Shown here in pieces: positions 43,146 to 50,625 of a DNA stretch of 50,625 nt. Within the stretch, counting starts at the first letter, position 1. Every line of letters begins with the position of its first letter. The stretch lies in NCBI RefSeq assembly GCF_016937655.1, contig NZ_JAFHKL010000022.1, forward strand, positions 1 to 50,625. The letters are read 5' to 3'. The position numbers and the translations under genes were made by a program. Under the pieces are notes generated by a model. That model was not told where the DNA came from and made no database searches. It worked only from the letters and a program-made list of their open reading frames with translations. The DNA is from Chromobacterium alkanivorans (lineage in GTDB: Bacteria; Pseudomonadota; Gammaproteobacteria; Burkholderiales; Chromobacteriaceae).

Positions 43146-44485
43146 GATTTCAACACCACGAAGAGTTCAAGCACCACGCCCGGCAAAGACGCGGGCACAT
43201 AGCAAGAACACGCCTGCGCCGCCAGCATGCGCAGAAAAGCCGGGTGGCCGGCATCCAGGGCGAAATACAAGTTTTCCATCCGCAGCGACAGAGCGGCGGG
43301 CAAACGCGCCGGCACGCTCAGCGGCACCCCGCCGGACGCGGTGCTGACCACGGTCTCCACATCCTCCGGTGCCCCTATCTTGCACACAGCCGGAAAGCGC
43401 TCCAGCAACTGCGCCGGCGGCATCTCCGCCCTCACCGACAGATAAAAACCGCCCTGCTCGCCCAGCCTCGAATCCACCAACTGGCCATGCCACATCGACG
43501 CCTCCCCTTTCACCAAAGGCACCGACACCACCTGCGAAGGAATCACCGTGTCCAGGCAGCCCCTGATCCTGTCCTCCAACAACAGGAAACCGGGCCTGGC
43601 GTCCTCATGCCGATAAGCGGGGATGTCCGCCAGATCCTGCTGTAACGAAAACGTGGACAGCATGCCGCACAGCTGAGCCAAAGCCCGATGCAGCGCCTCC
43701 GGGTGGCAGGCCGGCGTCTGCCTTAGATGCGCCAGCACCGGCCAAGCGCTGTTCACGCAATGCAAGAACCAGAACAAGCCGGCGTCCGACACTGAAAAAT
43801 CCACCAAACCATGTCCGCGCTCGCGCCGGCGCTCCGACAGCTGCCGGCTGCGCGCCAACAGCGTCTCCTCAATCCGCCCAAGCAAATCCATCAAGCCCGG
43901 CGCCGTGTCCAGACGCAGCGCCGGCGGCCAGAACGAAGCATCCCGCTCCCATTGGCCCTGACCGTTGCGGCTCAAACGCAACAAGGGGCAGCAGACATAA
44001 TCCGCCCGCTCCTCAAACTCCAGCAGCACACGCAAATTGCCTCGCTCTACCGCCAGCTCCGCCGGCGGGCCGTCGTACAAGTCCTCCACCTCCAGGTATT
44101 CGCAGCGCTGCCGCCTGGGCCGCGCCGGCGTTTCGCCATCGAATTCTCCGTTGCCGCCCCCTGCTTCCCACATGGGCAGCCCCAGAAACACCTGCACGCT
44201 CTGCGCCTCGGCCGGCGCTGCCAAATCCCGCGCCGGCGGCAGGCGGTCCGCCTCCGCGCAATCGACCACGACGCCATCCGGCAGGATCAGACGCAGCCTT
44301 TCCAGCTTCAGCTTGCCCAGGGCTAAAGCGGCTTCATCCCACGCCAACTCCCAGCACCCCCAAAAATATGGCTGGGCCAAACGTCCAAACGAGGCGGCCA
44401 GGTGGGAAAACCACAAGGACTGCTGCTGAAAATGCTGAGGGGACAGCAAGGCGCCCTCCAGCCACATCGGACGGAAAAATCTCAT
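43142..44485 (-). CDS. tssK: T6SS baseplate protein TssK (447 aa)
   Basis: TssK links the baseplate to the membrane complex. The conserved N-terminus reads MRFFRPMWLEGALLSPQHFQ, followed by the helical domain, and the C-terminal part has ALHRALAQLCGMLSTFSLQQ and LPGVVLELFVVLKS. Length is normal (about 440-450 aa). GGAGG lies 8 nt before the ATG. It is the first gene of the minus-strand T6SS operon tssK-tssL-tssM/OmpA-like-hcp-tssH and is divergent from tssB. Confidence 0.96.
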   Translation of the reverse strand: MRFFRPMWLEGALLSPQHFQQQSLWFSHLAASFGRLAQPYFWGCWELAWDEAALALGKLKLERLRLILPDGVVVDCAEADRLPPARDLAAPAEAQSVQVFLGLPMWEAGGGNGEFDGETPARPRRQRCEYLEVEDLYDGPPAELAVERGNLRVLLEFEERADYVCCPLLRLSRNGQGQWERDASFWPPALRLDTAPGLMDLLGRIEETLLARSRQLSERRRERGHGLVDFSVSDAGLFWFLHCVNSAWPVLAHLRQTPACHPEALHRALAQLCGMLSTFSLQQDLADIPAYRHEDARPGFLLLEDRIRGCLDTVIPSQVVSVPLVKGEASMWHGQLVDSRLGEQGGFYLSVRAEMPPAQLLERFPAVCKIGAPEDVETVVSTASGGVPLSVPARLPAALSLRMENLYFALDAGHPAFLRMLAAQACSCYVPASLPGVVLELFVVLKS

Positions 44486-45008
44486 GCAGATAACCTCCGA
44501 ATAAATCCTTACACGAATATTTGCTATGCGTAATACAAATCAACAACACACAACGTCTCCACAAAAATAAAACCAACTCGATCTGTTCACGTAAAAACAA
44601 ATAAAAAACACAAAATCATTTAAATTAAATTTATTAAATTACCAAAAATATATTTGATTAAACAATGAATGCCATTGAAATAACACAACAATCAACATAG
44701 AAAATTTCAAGCATTCTAGACATCAAACATCACATCATGTCAACTTAAAAACAATATTGCGCCAAAGCACACAACCTGGTTACCATTGAAAAACAATCCA
44801 GCAAAAACAAACAAGTATCAAAAACCAAAAAAAACACAAACAAAACCACAACAAACGCACCTACCTAAATAAGGAGAAAAAACAAACCACAAACAAACTC
44901 AAAAAAACCTTAAATCCGCGCCCAGCGCGGCAAACAAGACAACCACGTTCATTTACCCAACAGGATGAATGGACAGCTTCAACCTTGATCGCAAGCGAGG
45001 AAAACACC
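44486..45008. other. Very AT-rich divergent T6SS control region
   Basis: This is a 523-bp gene-free region between tssK and tssB and clearly the most AT-rich in the window. It must hold both promoters. From about 44750 to 44930 the plus strand is almost all A and C with very few G and T, so the tssB leader would be unstructured and offer A-R-N and AAC repeats. AT content would favour H-NS/MvaT-like binding. No sigma-54 site of the GG-N10-GC form was found. Confidence 0.65.
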
Positions 45009-45515
45009 ATGGCTGAAAGCTTTCAAAACGAAGTGCCCGCCGCGCGGGTCAACATCAAGCTGGACCTGCACACCGGCGGGGCGCAGAAGAAAGTGGAGCT
45101 CCCACTGAAACTGCTGGTGGCGGGGGACTACAGCCATGGCCAGGAACAGCGGCCGTTGGCGGAACGGGAAAAGGTGTCGATCGACAAGAACAACTTCGAC
45201 GCGGTGCTCGCCGAACTCAACCCCAGGGCCAAGCTGGTGGTGGAAAACACGCTGGCCGGCGACGGCTCCGAAATGGCGGTGGATCTGGACTTCAAGGCCA
45301 TGAAGGACTTCCACCCGGAACAGGTGGCGGCGCGGATTCCGGAGCTGCGCGCGCTGCTGGCGATGCGCAACCTGCTGCGCGACCTCAAGGCCAACCTGCT
45401 GGACAACGCCTCCTTCCGCCGCGAGCTGGAAAAAATCCTGCGCGACGACTCGCTGTCCGCCAACCTGCGCAGCGAACTGGAACGCATCATCCCGCTCAGC
45501 CAAGCCGCCCACTAA
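45009..45515 (+). CDS. tssB: T6SS sheath small subunit TssB (168 aa)
   Basis: TssB forms the contractile sheath with TssC. The start is at MAESFQNEVPAARVNIKLDL with GAGGA upstream; an earlier TTG in frame is less likely. Family landmarks are VNIKLDLHTGGAQKKVELPL, LLVAGDYSHGQEQRPLAERE, KVSIDKNNFDAVLAELNP, LDFKAMKDFHPEQVAARIPE and a C-terminal helix that ends LERIIPLS. It is 15 nt upstream of tssC. Confidence 0.97.
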   Translation: MAESFQNEVPAARVNIKLDLHTGGAQKKVELPLKLLVAGDYSHGQEQRPLAEREKVSIDKNNFDAVLAELNPRAKLVVENTLAGDGSEMAVDLDFKAMKDFHPEQVAARIPELRALLAMRNLLRDLKANLLDNASFRRELEKILRDDSLSANLRSELERIIPLSQAAH

Positions 45516-45530
45516 GCCAGGAGCCCTTCC

Positions 45531-47063
45531 ATGTCTACAAAAACGCAACAGCAGTCCGACGGCACCGTTGTGCTGGAATCTCCGGCCAGCGTTTACGAAT
45601 CGCTATGCGCCAAGATCAACCTGGCCCCGGTGGCCAGCACCCAGCCCATCGAGGCCTATCAGACCGCGGAAGTGATGTCCGACGCGCCGCTGGACGAACG
45701 CATCGCGGTGGCGGTCAACGTGTTCCTGAAAATGATTCAGGAGTCCTCGCAAAAGGTGGACCGGCTGGACAAAAGCCTGCTGGACTTCCACATCGCCCGC
45801 ATCGACGCGCAGATCAGCCGTCAGCTGGACGCGGTGATGCACAACCCATCCTTCCAGCAGATTGAATCCGCCTGGCGCGGACTGCGCTTTCTGGTGGACC
45901 GCACCGACTTCCGCAAGAACGTCAAGATCCAGGTGCTGGACGTCAGCAAGGAAGACCTGCGCAACGACTTTGACGACGCGCCGGAAGTGATTCAGAGCGG
46001 GCTGTACCAGCACACCTACATCCAGGAATACGACACCCCCGGCGGCGAACCGATAGGCGCCATCATCTCCAACTACGAATTCGACCGCGGCGCGCAGGAC
46101 ATCGCGCTGCTGCGCGACATCGCCAAGGTATCCGCCGCCGCCCACATGCCCTTCATCGGCGCCGTGGGGCCGGCCTTCTTCGGCAAGGACAGCATGGACG
46201 AAGTCGCCGCCATCCAGGACGTGGCCAACTACTTCGACCGCGCGGAATACATCAAATGGCGCAGCTTCCGCAACAGCGACGACGCCCGCTACATCGGCCT
46301 GGCCCTGCCGCGCTTCCTGGCCCGTCTGCCTTACGGGCCCGACACCGTGCCTGTGCGCAGCTTCAACTACGCCGAAAACGTCAAGGGTCCGGATCACCAG
46401 CGCTACCTGTGGGCCAACGCCGGCTTCGCCTTTGCCGCCAATATGGTGCGCAGCTTCATCCGCAACGGCTGGTGCGTGCAAGTGCGCGGCCCGCAGGCCG
46501 GCGGCCTGGTGGAAGACCTGCCCATCCACCTGTACGACCTGGGCATAGGCAACCAGGTGAAAATCCCCACCGAAGTGCTGATCCCGGAAACCCGCGAATT
46601 CGAATTCGCCAACCTGGGCTTCGTCCCGCTGTCCTTCTACAAAAACCGCGACTACGCCTGCTTCTTCTCCGCCAACTCCGCGCAAAAGCCGGCCTTGTAC
46701 GACACCAAGCAAGCCAGCGCCAACAGCCGCATCAACGCTCGGCTGCCGTACATCTTCCTGCTGTCGCGGCTTGCCCACTACCTGAAGCTGATCCAGCGCG
46801 AAAACATCGGCGCCACCAAGGACCGCCGGCTGCTGGAGCTGGAGCTCAACACCTGGATCAAGCTGCTGGTCACCGAAATGACCGACCCCAGCGACGAACT
46901 GCAAGCCTCGCACCCGCTGCGCGACGCCCAGGTCATCGTCGAAGACATCGACGACAACCCCGGCTTCTTCAAGGTCAAGCTGTTCATCGTGCCGCACTTC
47001 CAGGTGGAGGGCCTGGACATCAACCTGTCGCTGGTCTCGCAAATGCCCAAGGCCAAAAACTAA
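45531..47063 (+). CDS. tssC: T6SS sheath large subunit TssC (510 aa)
   Basis: This is the main sheath protein. Conserved stretches are SAWRGLRFLVDRTDFRKNVK, DTPGGEPIGAIISNYEFDRG, RDIAKVSAAAHMPFIGAVGP, FLARLPYGPDTVPVRSFNYA and GFVPLSFYKNRDYACFFSAN. The C-terminus ends DINLSLVSQMPKAKN, with the TAA stop at 47061-47063. The stop codon is also the left flank of the 143-bp element, copy B. The length of 510 aa is slightly above the 490-500 usual for the family. It is transcribed with tssB; vgrG lies 206 nt downstream beyond the element. Confidence 0.97.
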   Translation: MSTKTQQQSDGTVVLESPASVYESLCAKINLAPVASTQPIEAYQTAEVMSDAPLDERIAVAVNVFLKMIQESSQKVDRLDKSLLDFHIARIDAQISRQLDAVMHNPSFQQIESAWRGLRFLVDRTDFRKNVKIQVLDVSKEDLRNDFDDAPEVIQSGLYQHTYIQEYDTPGGEPIGAIISNYEFDRGAQDIALLRDIAKVSAAAHMPFIGAVGPAFFGKDSMDEVAAIQDVANYFDRAEYIKWRSFRNSDDARYIGLALPRFLARLPYGPDTVPVRSFNYAENVKGPDHQRYLWANAGFAFAANMVRSFIRNGWCVQVRGPQAGGLVEDLPIHLYDLGIGNQVKIPTEVLIPETREFEFANLGFVPLSFYKNRDYACFFSANSAQKPALYDTKQASANSRINARLPYIFLLSRLAHYLKLIQRENIGATKDRRLLELELNTWIKLLVTEMTDPSDELQASHPLRDAQVIVEDIDDNPGFFKVKLFIVPHFQVEGLDINLSLVSQMPKAKN

Positions 47064-47206
47064 GAACGCGTTTACGACCTAGCGAGCAAGAGCGAGACAA
47101 GGCGAAAACCGCTGAGAAAGCGGAATGTACGTTTGGTACGTGGGCATTTCGAAGCGGTACTCGCCGCGCCGCGTTTCACGACGCGCAGCAGATCGTAAAC
47201 AGGTTC
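47064..47206 (-). mobile_element. 143-bp MITE-like element, copy B (inverted)
   Basis: This is an inverted copy of the element at 12751-12893, the same length without gaps. Ends are GAACGCGTTTACGACCT on the left and the complement of GAACCTGTTTACGATCT on the right. It is flanked by TAA on both sides (47061-47063, which is the tssC stop, and 47207-47209). It fills much of the tssC-vgrG gap, so it may affect how far the tssBC transcript extends into vgrG. Confidence 0.85.
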
Positions 47207-47220
47207 TAAGCGTCCGTCCC

Positions 47221-47244
47221 CTCGGGCCGTCTCCACGGTCCGAG
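47221..47244. other. Hairpin upstream of vgrG
   Basis: CTCGGGCCGT pairs with ACGGTCCGAG (10 bp with one G-U) across a CTCC loop. It lies 25 nt before the vgrG start and just upstream of its AAGGAG. No T-run follows, so it more likely affects mRNA stability or vgrG translation than termination. Confidence 0.4.
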
Positions 47245-47269
47245 GACAGGTCCAATAAGGAGAGCCGCC

Positions 47270-49651
47270 ATGCCGCCGCAACAGCTTTACCATCTGAAGA
47301 TCGCCGAACTGCCGGCAGAGCAGCTGTCGGTCCAATCCTTCACCCTGAACGAAACCCTGGGCCGGCCCTTCGCCGCCGACATCCGCGTCACTTCCGCCCG
47401 CCAGGACATCGACCTCGTCTCCCTGCTGGACCGCTACGCGCTGTTCTCCATCCACGGCCCCCACCCGGACCTCGCCATTTTCCCCGACACCCCGCCGCAG
47501 CTATTGCGCCGCTGGCGCGGCGTGGTCAGCCACGCTCGCCGCCTCAGCGCCAGCCGCGACGAAGCGCTGTACGAGCTGCGCATCGAATCCCGGCTCGCCC
47601 GCCTGGGCGAAGGCCGCTACTCCCGCATCTTCCAGCACCAATCCGTGCCGGAGATCATTGAAGCCGTGCTGCGCCGCCACGACTATCGCGGCCACGAAAT
47701 CAGCTGGAAGCTGCGCCCGGCCTTCAGCCAGGGCGGCGAGGCCTATCCCAAGCTGGAATACGTGACCCAGTACCAGGAGTCCGATCTCGACTTCATTCAC
47801 CGCCTCGCCGAAAAAGCCGGCCTCTACTACTACCTGGTCACCGAAGCGGACAGCGCCGCCTGGGAAACCATCGTCTTCGGCGACGATGTCGACGTCTACG
47901 TCCGCACCGGCCGCGACCCCGCCCAACCACCCCAGGGCGGCGTCAAGCTCAAGCTCCGGCCCCAGGCCGGCATGGCCGACAACGAGGAAACCCTGAGCCG
48001 CTTCGAACTGGCCGCCCAGCCCATCCGCGCGCAAATCCAGCGCAACGACTACAACTACCGCAGCGCCGACACCCGCCTGCTCAGCCAGGGCGGCCCGGCC
48101 GACAACACCCCCGGCGCGCGCGGCGTCGATTACCTGTGGGGCGAACACTACAAAGACCCGGCGCAAGGGCTGCGCGCGGTGCGGATCGCCCAGCAGCGCG
48201 AACACTGCCGCCAGTGGGTCGCCGCCGGCGACGGCAACTGCCTGCAAGCCTTCGCCCCCGGCCAGATCTTCAAGCACGACGGCCCGGCGCTGGCTCCGGC
48301 CCCGGACGGCTGGCTGCTGGTCTCGGTCCAGCACCAGGGCGGCCGCCGCGACGCCTACCGCAACGCCTTCAGCGCCACGCCCGCCGACCGGCCCTATCGC
48401 CAGGAATTATTCACCCCGGTGCCAAACATCGCCGGCGCGCTGCCGGCCCGCGTGGTCGCCCCGGAAAAAACCCATTACGGCGCGATAGACCTGCAAGGCC
48501 GCTACTGCGTGCGCATGCCCTTCGACCTGGACGAATGGTCGCCCGGCGGCGACAGCCGCCCCTTGCGTCTGGCCCGGCCCTACGCCGGCCCGGAATACGG
48601 CCAGCACTTCCCGCTGCACCAAGGCACCGAGGTGCTGGTCAGCTTTGTGCTGGGCGATGTGGACCGGCCCTATATCAGCGGCTGCCTGCACAACTCCGAA
48701 CTCACCGACAGCAACCCCGGCGCTTACTGGGACAGCCGCAACCTGATCCGCACCTGGGCCAACAACAAGCTGCGGCTGGAAGACCGCAAGGGCGAGGAAC
48801 ACATCAAGCTGGCCACCGAGTTCGACAAGAGCCAACTCAACCTCGGCCACCTGGTCAACGGCCAGCGCGCGCCGCGCGGCCAGGGCTTCGAACTCAGGAC
48901 CGACGGCTGGGGCGCCATTCGCTCGGCCAAAGGGCTGTTCCTGTCCACCGACGCCCAGCCCAAGGCTGGCGGCAAGCAGCTGGACATGCAGGCGGCGCTG
49001 GATCAGCTGGACGCCGCAATGAACCAGGCGCGGGAACTGCTGCGCCTGGCCGGCGAACACCGCAACCCCAAGCCGATGCTGGACACCCTGCAAACCCTGC
49101 TCGACCACAGCAAGCAACTGGCCGGATCCGCGTTGCTGGCGCACGCCCCGGCCGGCATCGCCCACGCCACCCCGGCCTCGCTGCTCGCCAGCGCCGGCCA
49201 GGCCATCCACCTGCAAGCCGGCGACGACATCAACCTGGGCAGCGGCGAATCGCTGCACGCGGTGGCGGTCAAGGCCATCGCCCTGCTGGCGCAAAGCCAA
49301 GGCATGCGGCTGGTGGCGGGCCAGGGCAAGCTGCAACTGGAAGCCCACGGCGACGCGCTGGAGCTGAGCAGCGAAAAGAACATGACACTGCAAACCGTCA
49401 ACGGCCAACTGCTGCTCAACGCCAAGCGCGGCATCACCCTGGCCAGCGGCGGCGCCTTCATCCGCCTGCAAGACGGCAAGATCGACATCCACAGCCCCGG
49501 CGACCTCAAGCTACGCGGCATCTACGACATGGCCCCGCCCGGCGGCCAGACCCTGCCCTTGCCGCAACTGCCAAACTCGGTGTGCAAAGAGTGCCTGCGC
49601 AACGCGCAGGCCGCCGCCAACCCCTTGGTTCCCTTATCCGCCCCCAACTAA
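47270..49651 (+). CDS. vgrG: T6SS spike protein VgrG / TssI (793 aa)
   Basis: This trimeric spike tip delivers effectors. AAGGAG lies 7 nt before the ATG. The N-terminal gp27-like domain (QSFTLNETLGRPFAADIRVT, VSHARRLSASRDEALYELRI, YPKLEYVTQYQESDLDFIHR) is followed by the gp5-like needle (YCVRMPFDLDEWSPGGDSRP, FPLHQGTEVLVSFVLGDVDR). The C-terminal part is a DUF2345-type extension (residues about 600-760: GQAIHLQAGDDINLGSGESL, LSSEKNMTLQTVNGQLLLNA) and a Cys-containing tail (SVCKECLRN). No enzymatic effector domain is seen, so it is a cargo carrier. The adaptor follows directly. Confidence 0.96.
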   Translation: MPPQQLYHLKIAELPAEQLSVQSFTLNETLGRPFAADIRVTSARQDIDLVSLLDRYALFSIHGPHPDLAIFPDTPPQLLRRWRGVVSHARRLSASRDEALYELRIESRLARLGEGRYSRIFQHQSVPEIIEAVLRRHDYRGHEISWKLRPAFSQGGEAYPKLEYVTQYQESDLDFIHRLAEKAGLYYYLVTEADSAAWETIVFGDDVDVYVRTGRDPAQPPQGGVKLKLRPQAGMADNEETLSRFELAAQPIRAQIQRNDYNYRSADTRLLSQGGPADNTPGARGVDYLWGEHYKDPAQGLRAVRIAQQREHCRQWVAAGDGNCLQAFAPGQIFKHDGPALAPAPDGWLLVSVQHQGGRRDAYRNAFSATPADRPYRQELFTPVPNIAGALPARVVAPEKTHYGAIDLQGRYCVRMPFDLDEWSPGGDSRPLRLARPYAGPEYGQHFPLHQGTEVLVSFVLGDVDRPYISGCLHNSELTDSNPGAYWDSRNLIRTWANNKLRLEDRKGEEHIKLATEFDKSQLNLGHLVNGQRAPRGQGFELRTDGWGAIRSAKGLFLSTDAQPKAGGKQLDMQAALDQLDAAMNQARELLRLAGEHRNPKPMLDTLQTLLDHSKQLAGSALLAHAPAGIAHATPASLLASAGQAIHLQAGDDINLGSGESLHAVAVKAIALLAQSQGMRLVAGQGKLQLEAHGDALELSSEKNMTLQTVNGQLLLNAKRGITLASGGAFIRLQDGKIDIHSPGDLKLRGIYDMAPPGGQTLPLPQLPNSVCKECLRNAQAAANPLVPLSAPN

Positions 49652-49665
49652 CCCCGGAGACCAAG

Positions 49666-50460
49666 ATGAGCTCATCCCAAACGCCCGCGCCTCAAGCTAC
49701 GCCCTTCCGCGCCATCACCCAGCAACATGCGGCCCCCTTCCTCGATCTGCTGCTGGACCCAGTCGCCGATAGCGGCAACTGGCAACAACGCATCGCCATG
49801 ATCCAGCCCCCGCTGGAATGCCTGCGCCTGTTCGACGACACCTCCTTGAGCGATCTGGGTCAGGACTCTCCGTTGCTGGCACGGGTATGGCTGAACCAGA
49901 GCGAACATTGCGACTGGCTGGAAAGCACTCTCAACCTGCTGTGGCAACAGCCACAATGGATCGTGCTGTTCAGCTCAAGCTCACAACCAGCGCTGGCCGC
50001 CCACCTGCGCCGCTTCCTGACCGTCAAGCTGGACGACGGCGGCTTAACCCTGCTGCGCTATTACGATCCGCGCCTGCTGCGCATCGTGGTCAATACGCTG
50101 ACGCCGGCACAAGGCGCCGCGCTCGGCCAACGTATTGATCTATGGCTCTGGCGTAATCGCGACGGCGAACTTGAGCGCTGGACCGCGCCCCAGGAACACA
50201 CCATCCCGCTGCCCTCCAGCCGCCAGCCGCTACCACTGGACAGCGCACAGCGCATGCAACTGGAGTCCTACGTGGAAGCCCATGCCAGTCTGGGTCAACT
50301 GCTAAGTCTAGAGCCTGAACGCGCCAAGCAATCCCAGGAACGACTCCTCGACGAACTGGCCCGGCTCAACCGGCAGGCCGATGTTGAAAGTCACTGGAGC
50401 AACGTAGAACGCGTGGACTGGATACGCCGCCATTTGCCGGAAATCACCGCCACCACTTGA
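49666..50460 (+). CDS. DUF4123 T6SS effector adaptor/chaperone (264 aa)
   Basis: DUF4123 proteins (Tap-1/TEC type) load an effector onto their cognate VgrG. The ATG at 49666 has GGAG 6 nt upstream. Typical features are LRLFDDTSLSDLGQDSPLLA near residue 45-65, WIVLFSSSSQPALAAHLRRF and LLRYYDPRLLRIVVNTL, with a helical C-terminus. It lies 14 nt after vgrG and 18 nt before a secreted protein gene, making a compact vgrG-adaptor-cargo cassette. Which downstream gene is the effector cannot be seen here. Confidence 0.85.
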   Translation: MSSSQTPAPQATPFRAITQQHAAPFLDLLLDPVADSGNWQQRIAMIQPPLECLRLFDDTSLSDLGQDSPLLARVWLNQSEHCDWLESTLNLLWQQPQWIVLFSSSSQPALAAHLRRFLTVKLDDGGLTLLRYYDPRLLRIVVNTLTPAQGAALGQRIDLWLWRNRDGELERWTAPQEHTIPLPSSRQPLPLDSAQRMQLESYVEAHASLGQLLSLEPERAKQSQERLLDELARLNRQADVESHWSNVERVDWIRRHLPEITATT

Positions 50461-50478
50461 AACCCTAAGGAATTGGAA

Positions 50479-50625
50479 ATGCCAAGCTTCCCCGCCGTCT
50501 GCTGGCGGCTTACCCCGCCGCGCCTGGCCCTGCTGCTCGTCCTGCTGCCCTGGCTGCCGGCCCAGGCCATGGGCACCAACCCGGCCACGGAGATGGTCCC
50601 CGCCGGCGTCGAGGGCTACAACCAC
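50479..50625 (+). CDS. Exported protein, 5' part only; possible DUF3304-type immunity protein
   Basis: The gene runs off the window; 49 codons are visible. AAGG lies 8 nt before the ATG. The residues begin MPSFPAVCWRLTPPRLALLL with a hydrophobic core and a signal cleavage site near PAQA, then MGTNPATEMVPAG and GVEGYNH. The GYNH ending recalls the start of DUF3304 proteins, exported partners of T6SS lipase effectors. That is a guess from a few residues. A signal peptide fits an immunity protein for a periplasmic toxin, or another cassette component. Confidence 0.55.
   Translation, partial: MPSFPAVCWRLTPPRLALLLVLLPWLPAQAMGTNPATEMVPAGVEGYNH

Noticed and set aside
44486-45008. Possible sigma-54 promoter in the T6SS control region
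   Set aside because: No GG-N10-GC arrangement was found on either strand by eye.
1-50625. tRNA, rRNA or CRISPR features
   Set aside because: No cloverleaf-like gene, rRNA sequence or spaced direct repeats were recognised on reading both strands; a profile search would be more sensitive.

Overview
The window is high-GC DNA with a gene set typical of a motile, aerobic betaproteobacterium, most likely of the Chromobacterium group (Neisseriales). This assignment is inferred from gene content: DUF1120 chaperone-usher fimbriae, a peroxiredoxin-glutaredoxin fusion beside a dihydrolipoyl-dehydrogenase-like enzyme, a VxrAB-type two-component system, MotAB, and a type VI secretion system (T6SS). No rRNA, tRNA, CRISPR array, phage or complete insertion sequence was seen.

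Layout, left to right. (1) 91-5803, minus: two tandem paralogous TonB-dependent receptors. (2) 6193-11352, minus: a tight operon of sensor kinase, OmpR-type regulator, DUF2861-like secreted protein and a secreted glycosidase-like protein. This resembles the Vibrio VxrABC/WigKR envelope-stress system. (3) 11443-12750, plus: an LplT-like MFS transporter. (4) 12751-13005: two small transposase-less elements in tandem. (5) 13005-19447, minus: a chaperone-usher fimbrial locus with four DUF1120-type subunits, a chaperone and an usher. Its two major-subunit genes carry matching promoter modules. (6) 19973-22247, minus: peroxide defence (hybrid peroxiredoxin and a flavoprotein disulfide reductase). 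(7) 22432-31013, plus: trkA, a VOC protein, trkH, slt, an NDUFA9-like epimerase, cca and a PrpF-family protein. (8) 31026-37238, minus: motA, motB, a membrane-linked methyltransferase, an HDOD protein, an RNA methyltransferase, an uncharacterised protein and a rhomboid protease. (9) 37432-50625: a divergent T6SS locus. Minus strand: tssK, tssL, a TssM-like/OmpA hybrid, hcp, tssH. Plus strand: tssB, tssC, vgrG, a DUF4123 adaptor and the start of a secreted protein. tssA, tssE, tssF, tssG, tssJ and a full-length tssM are not in the window.

The most unusual signals are these. Two families of tiny inverted-repeat elements are flanked by TAA. One family (143 bp) occurs twice, each time using a gene's TAA stop codon as its target, so the host genes stay intact. 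The two fimbrial subunit genes share an operator and -10 module at identical distances. One T6SS protein joins a shortened TssM-like membrane region to an OmpA peptidoglycan-binding domain. Several hairpin terminators inside operons would raise output of abundant structural proteins (fimbrial subunits, Hcp) over the single-use machinery downstream.
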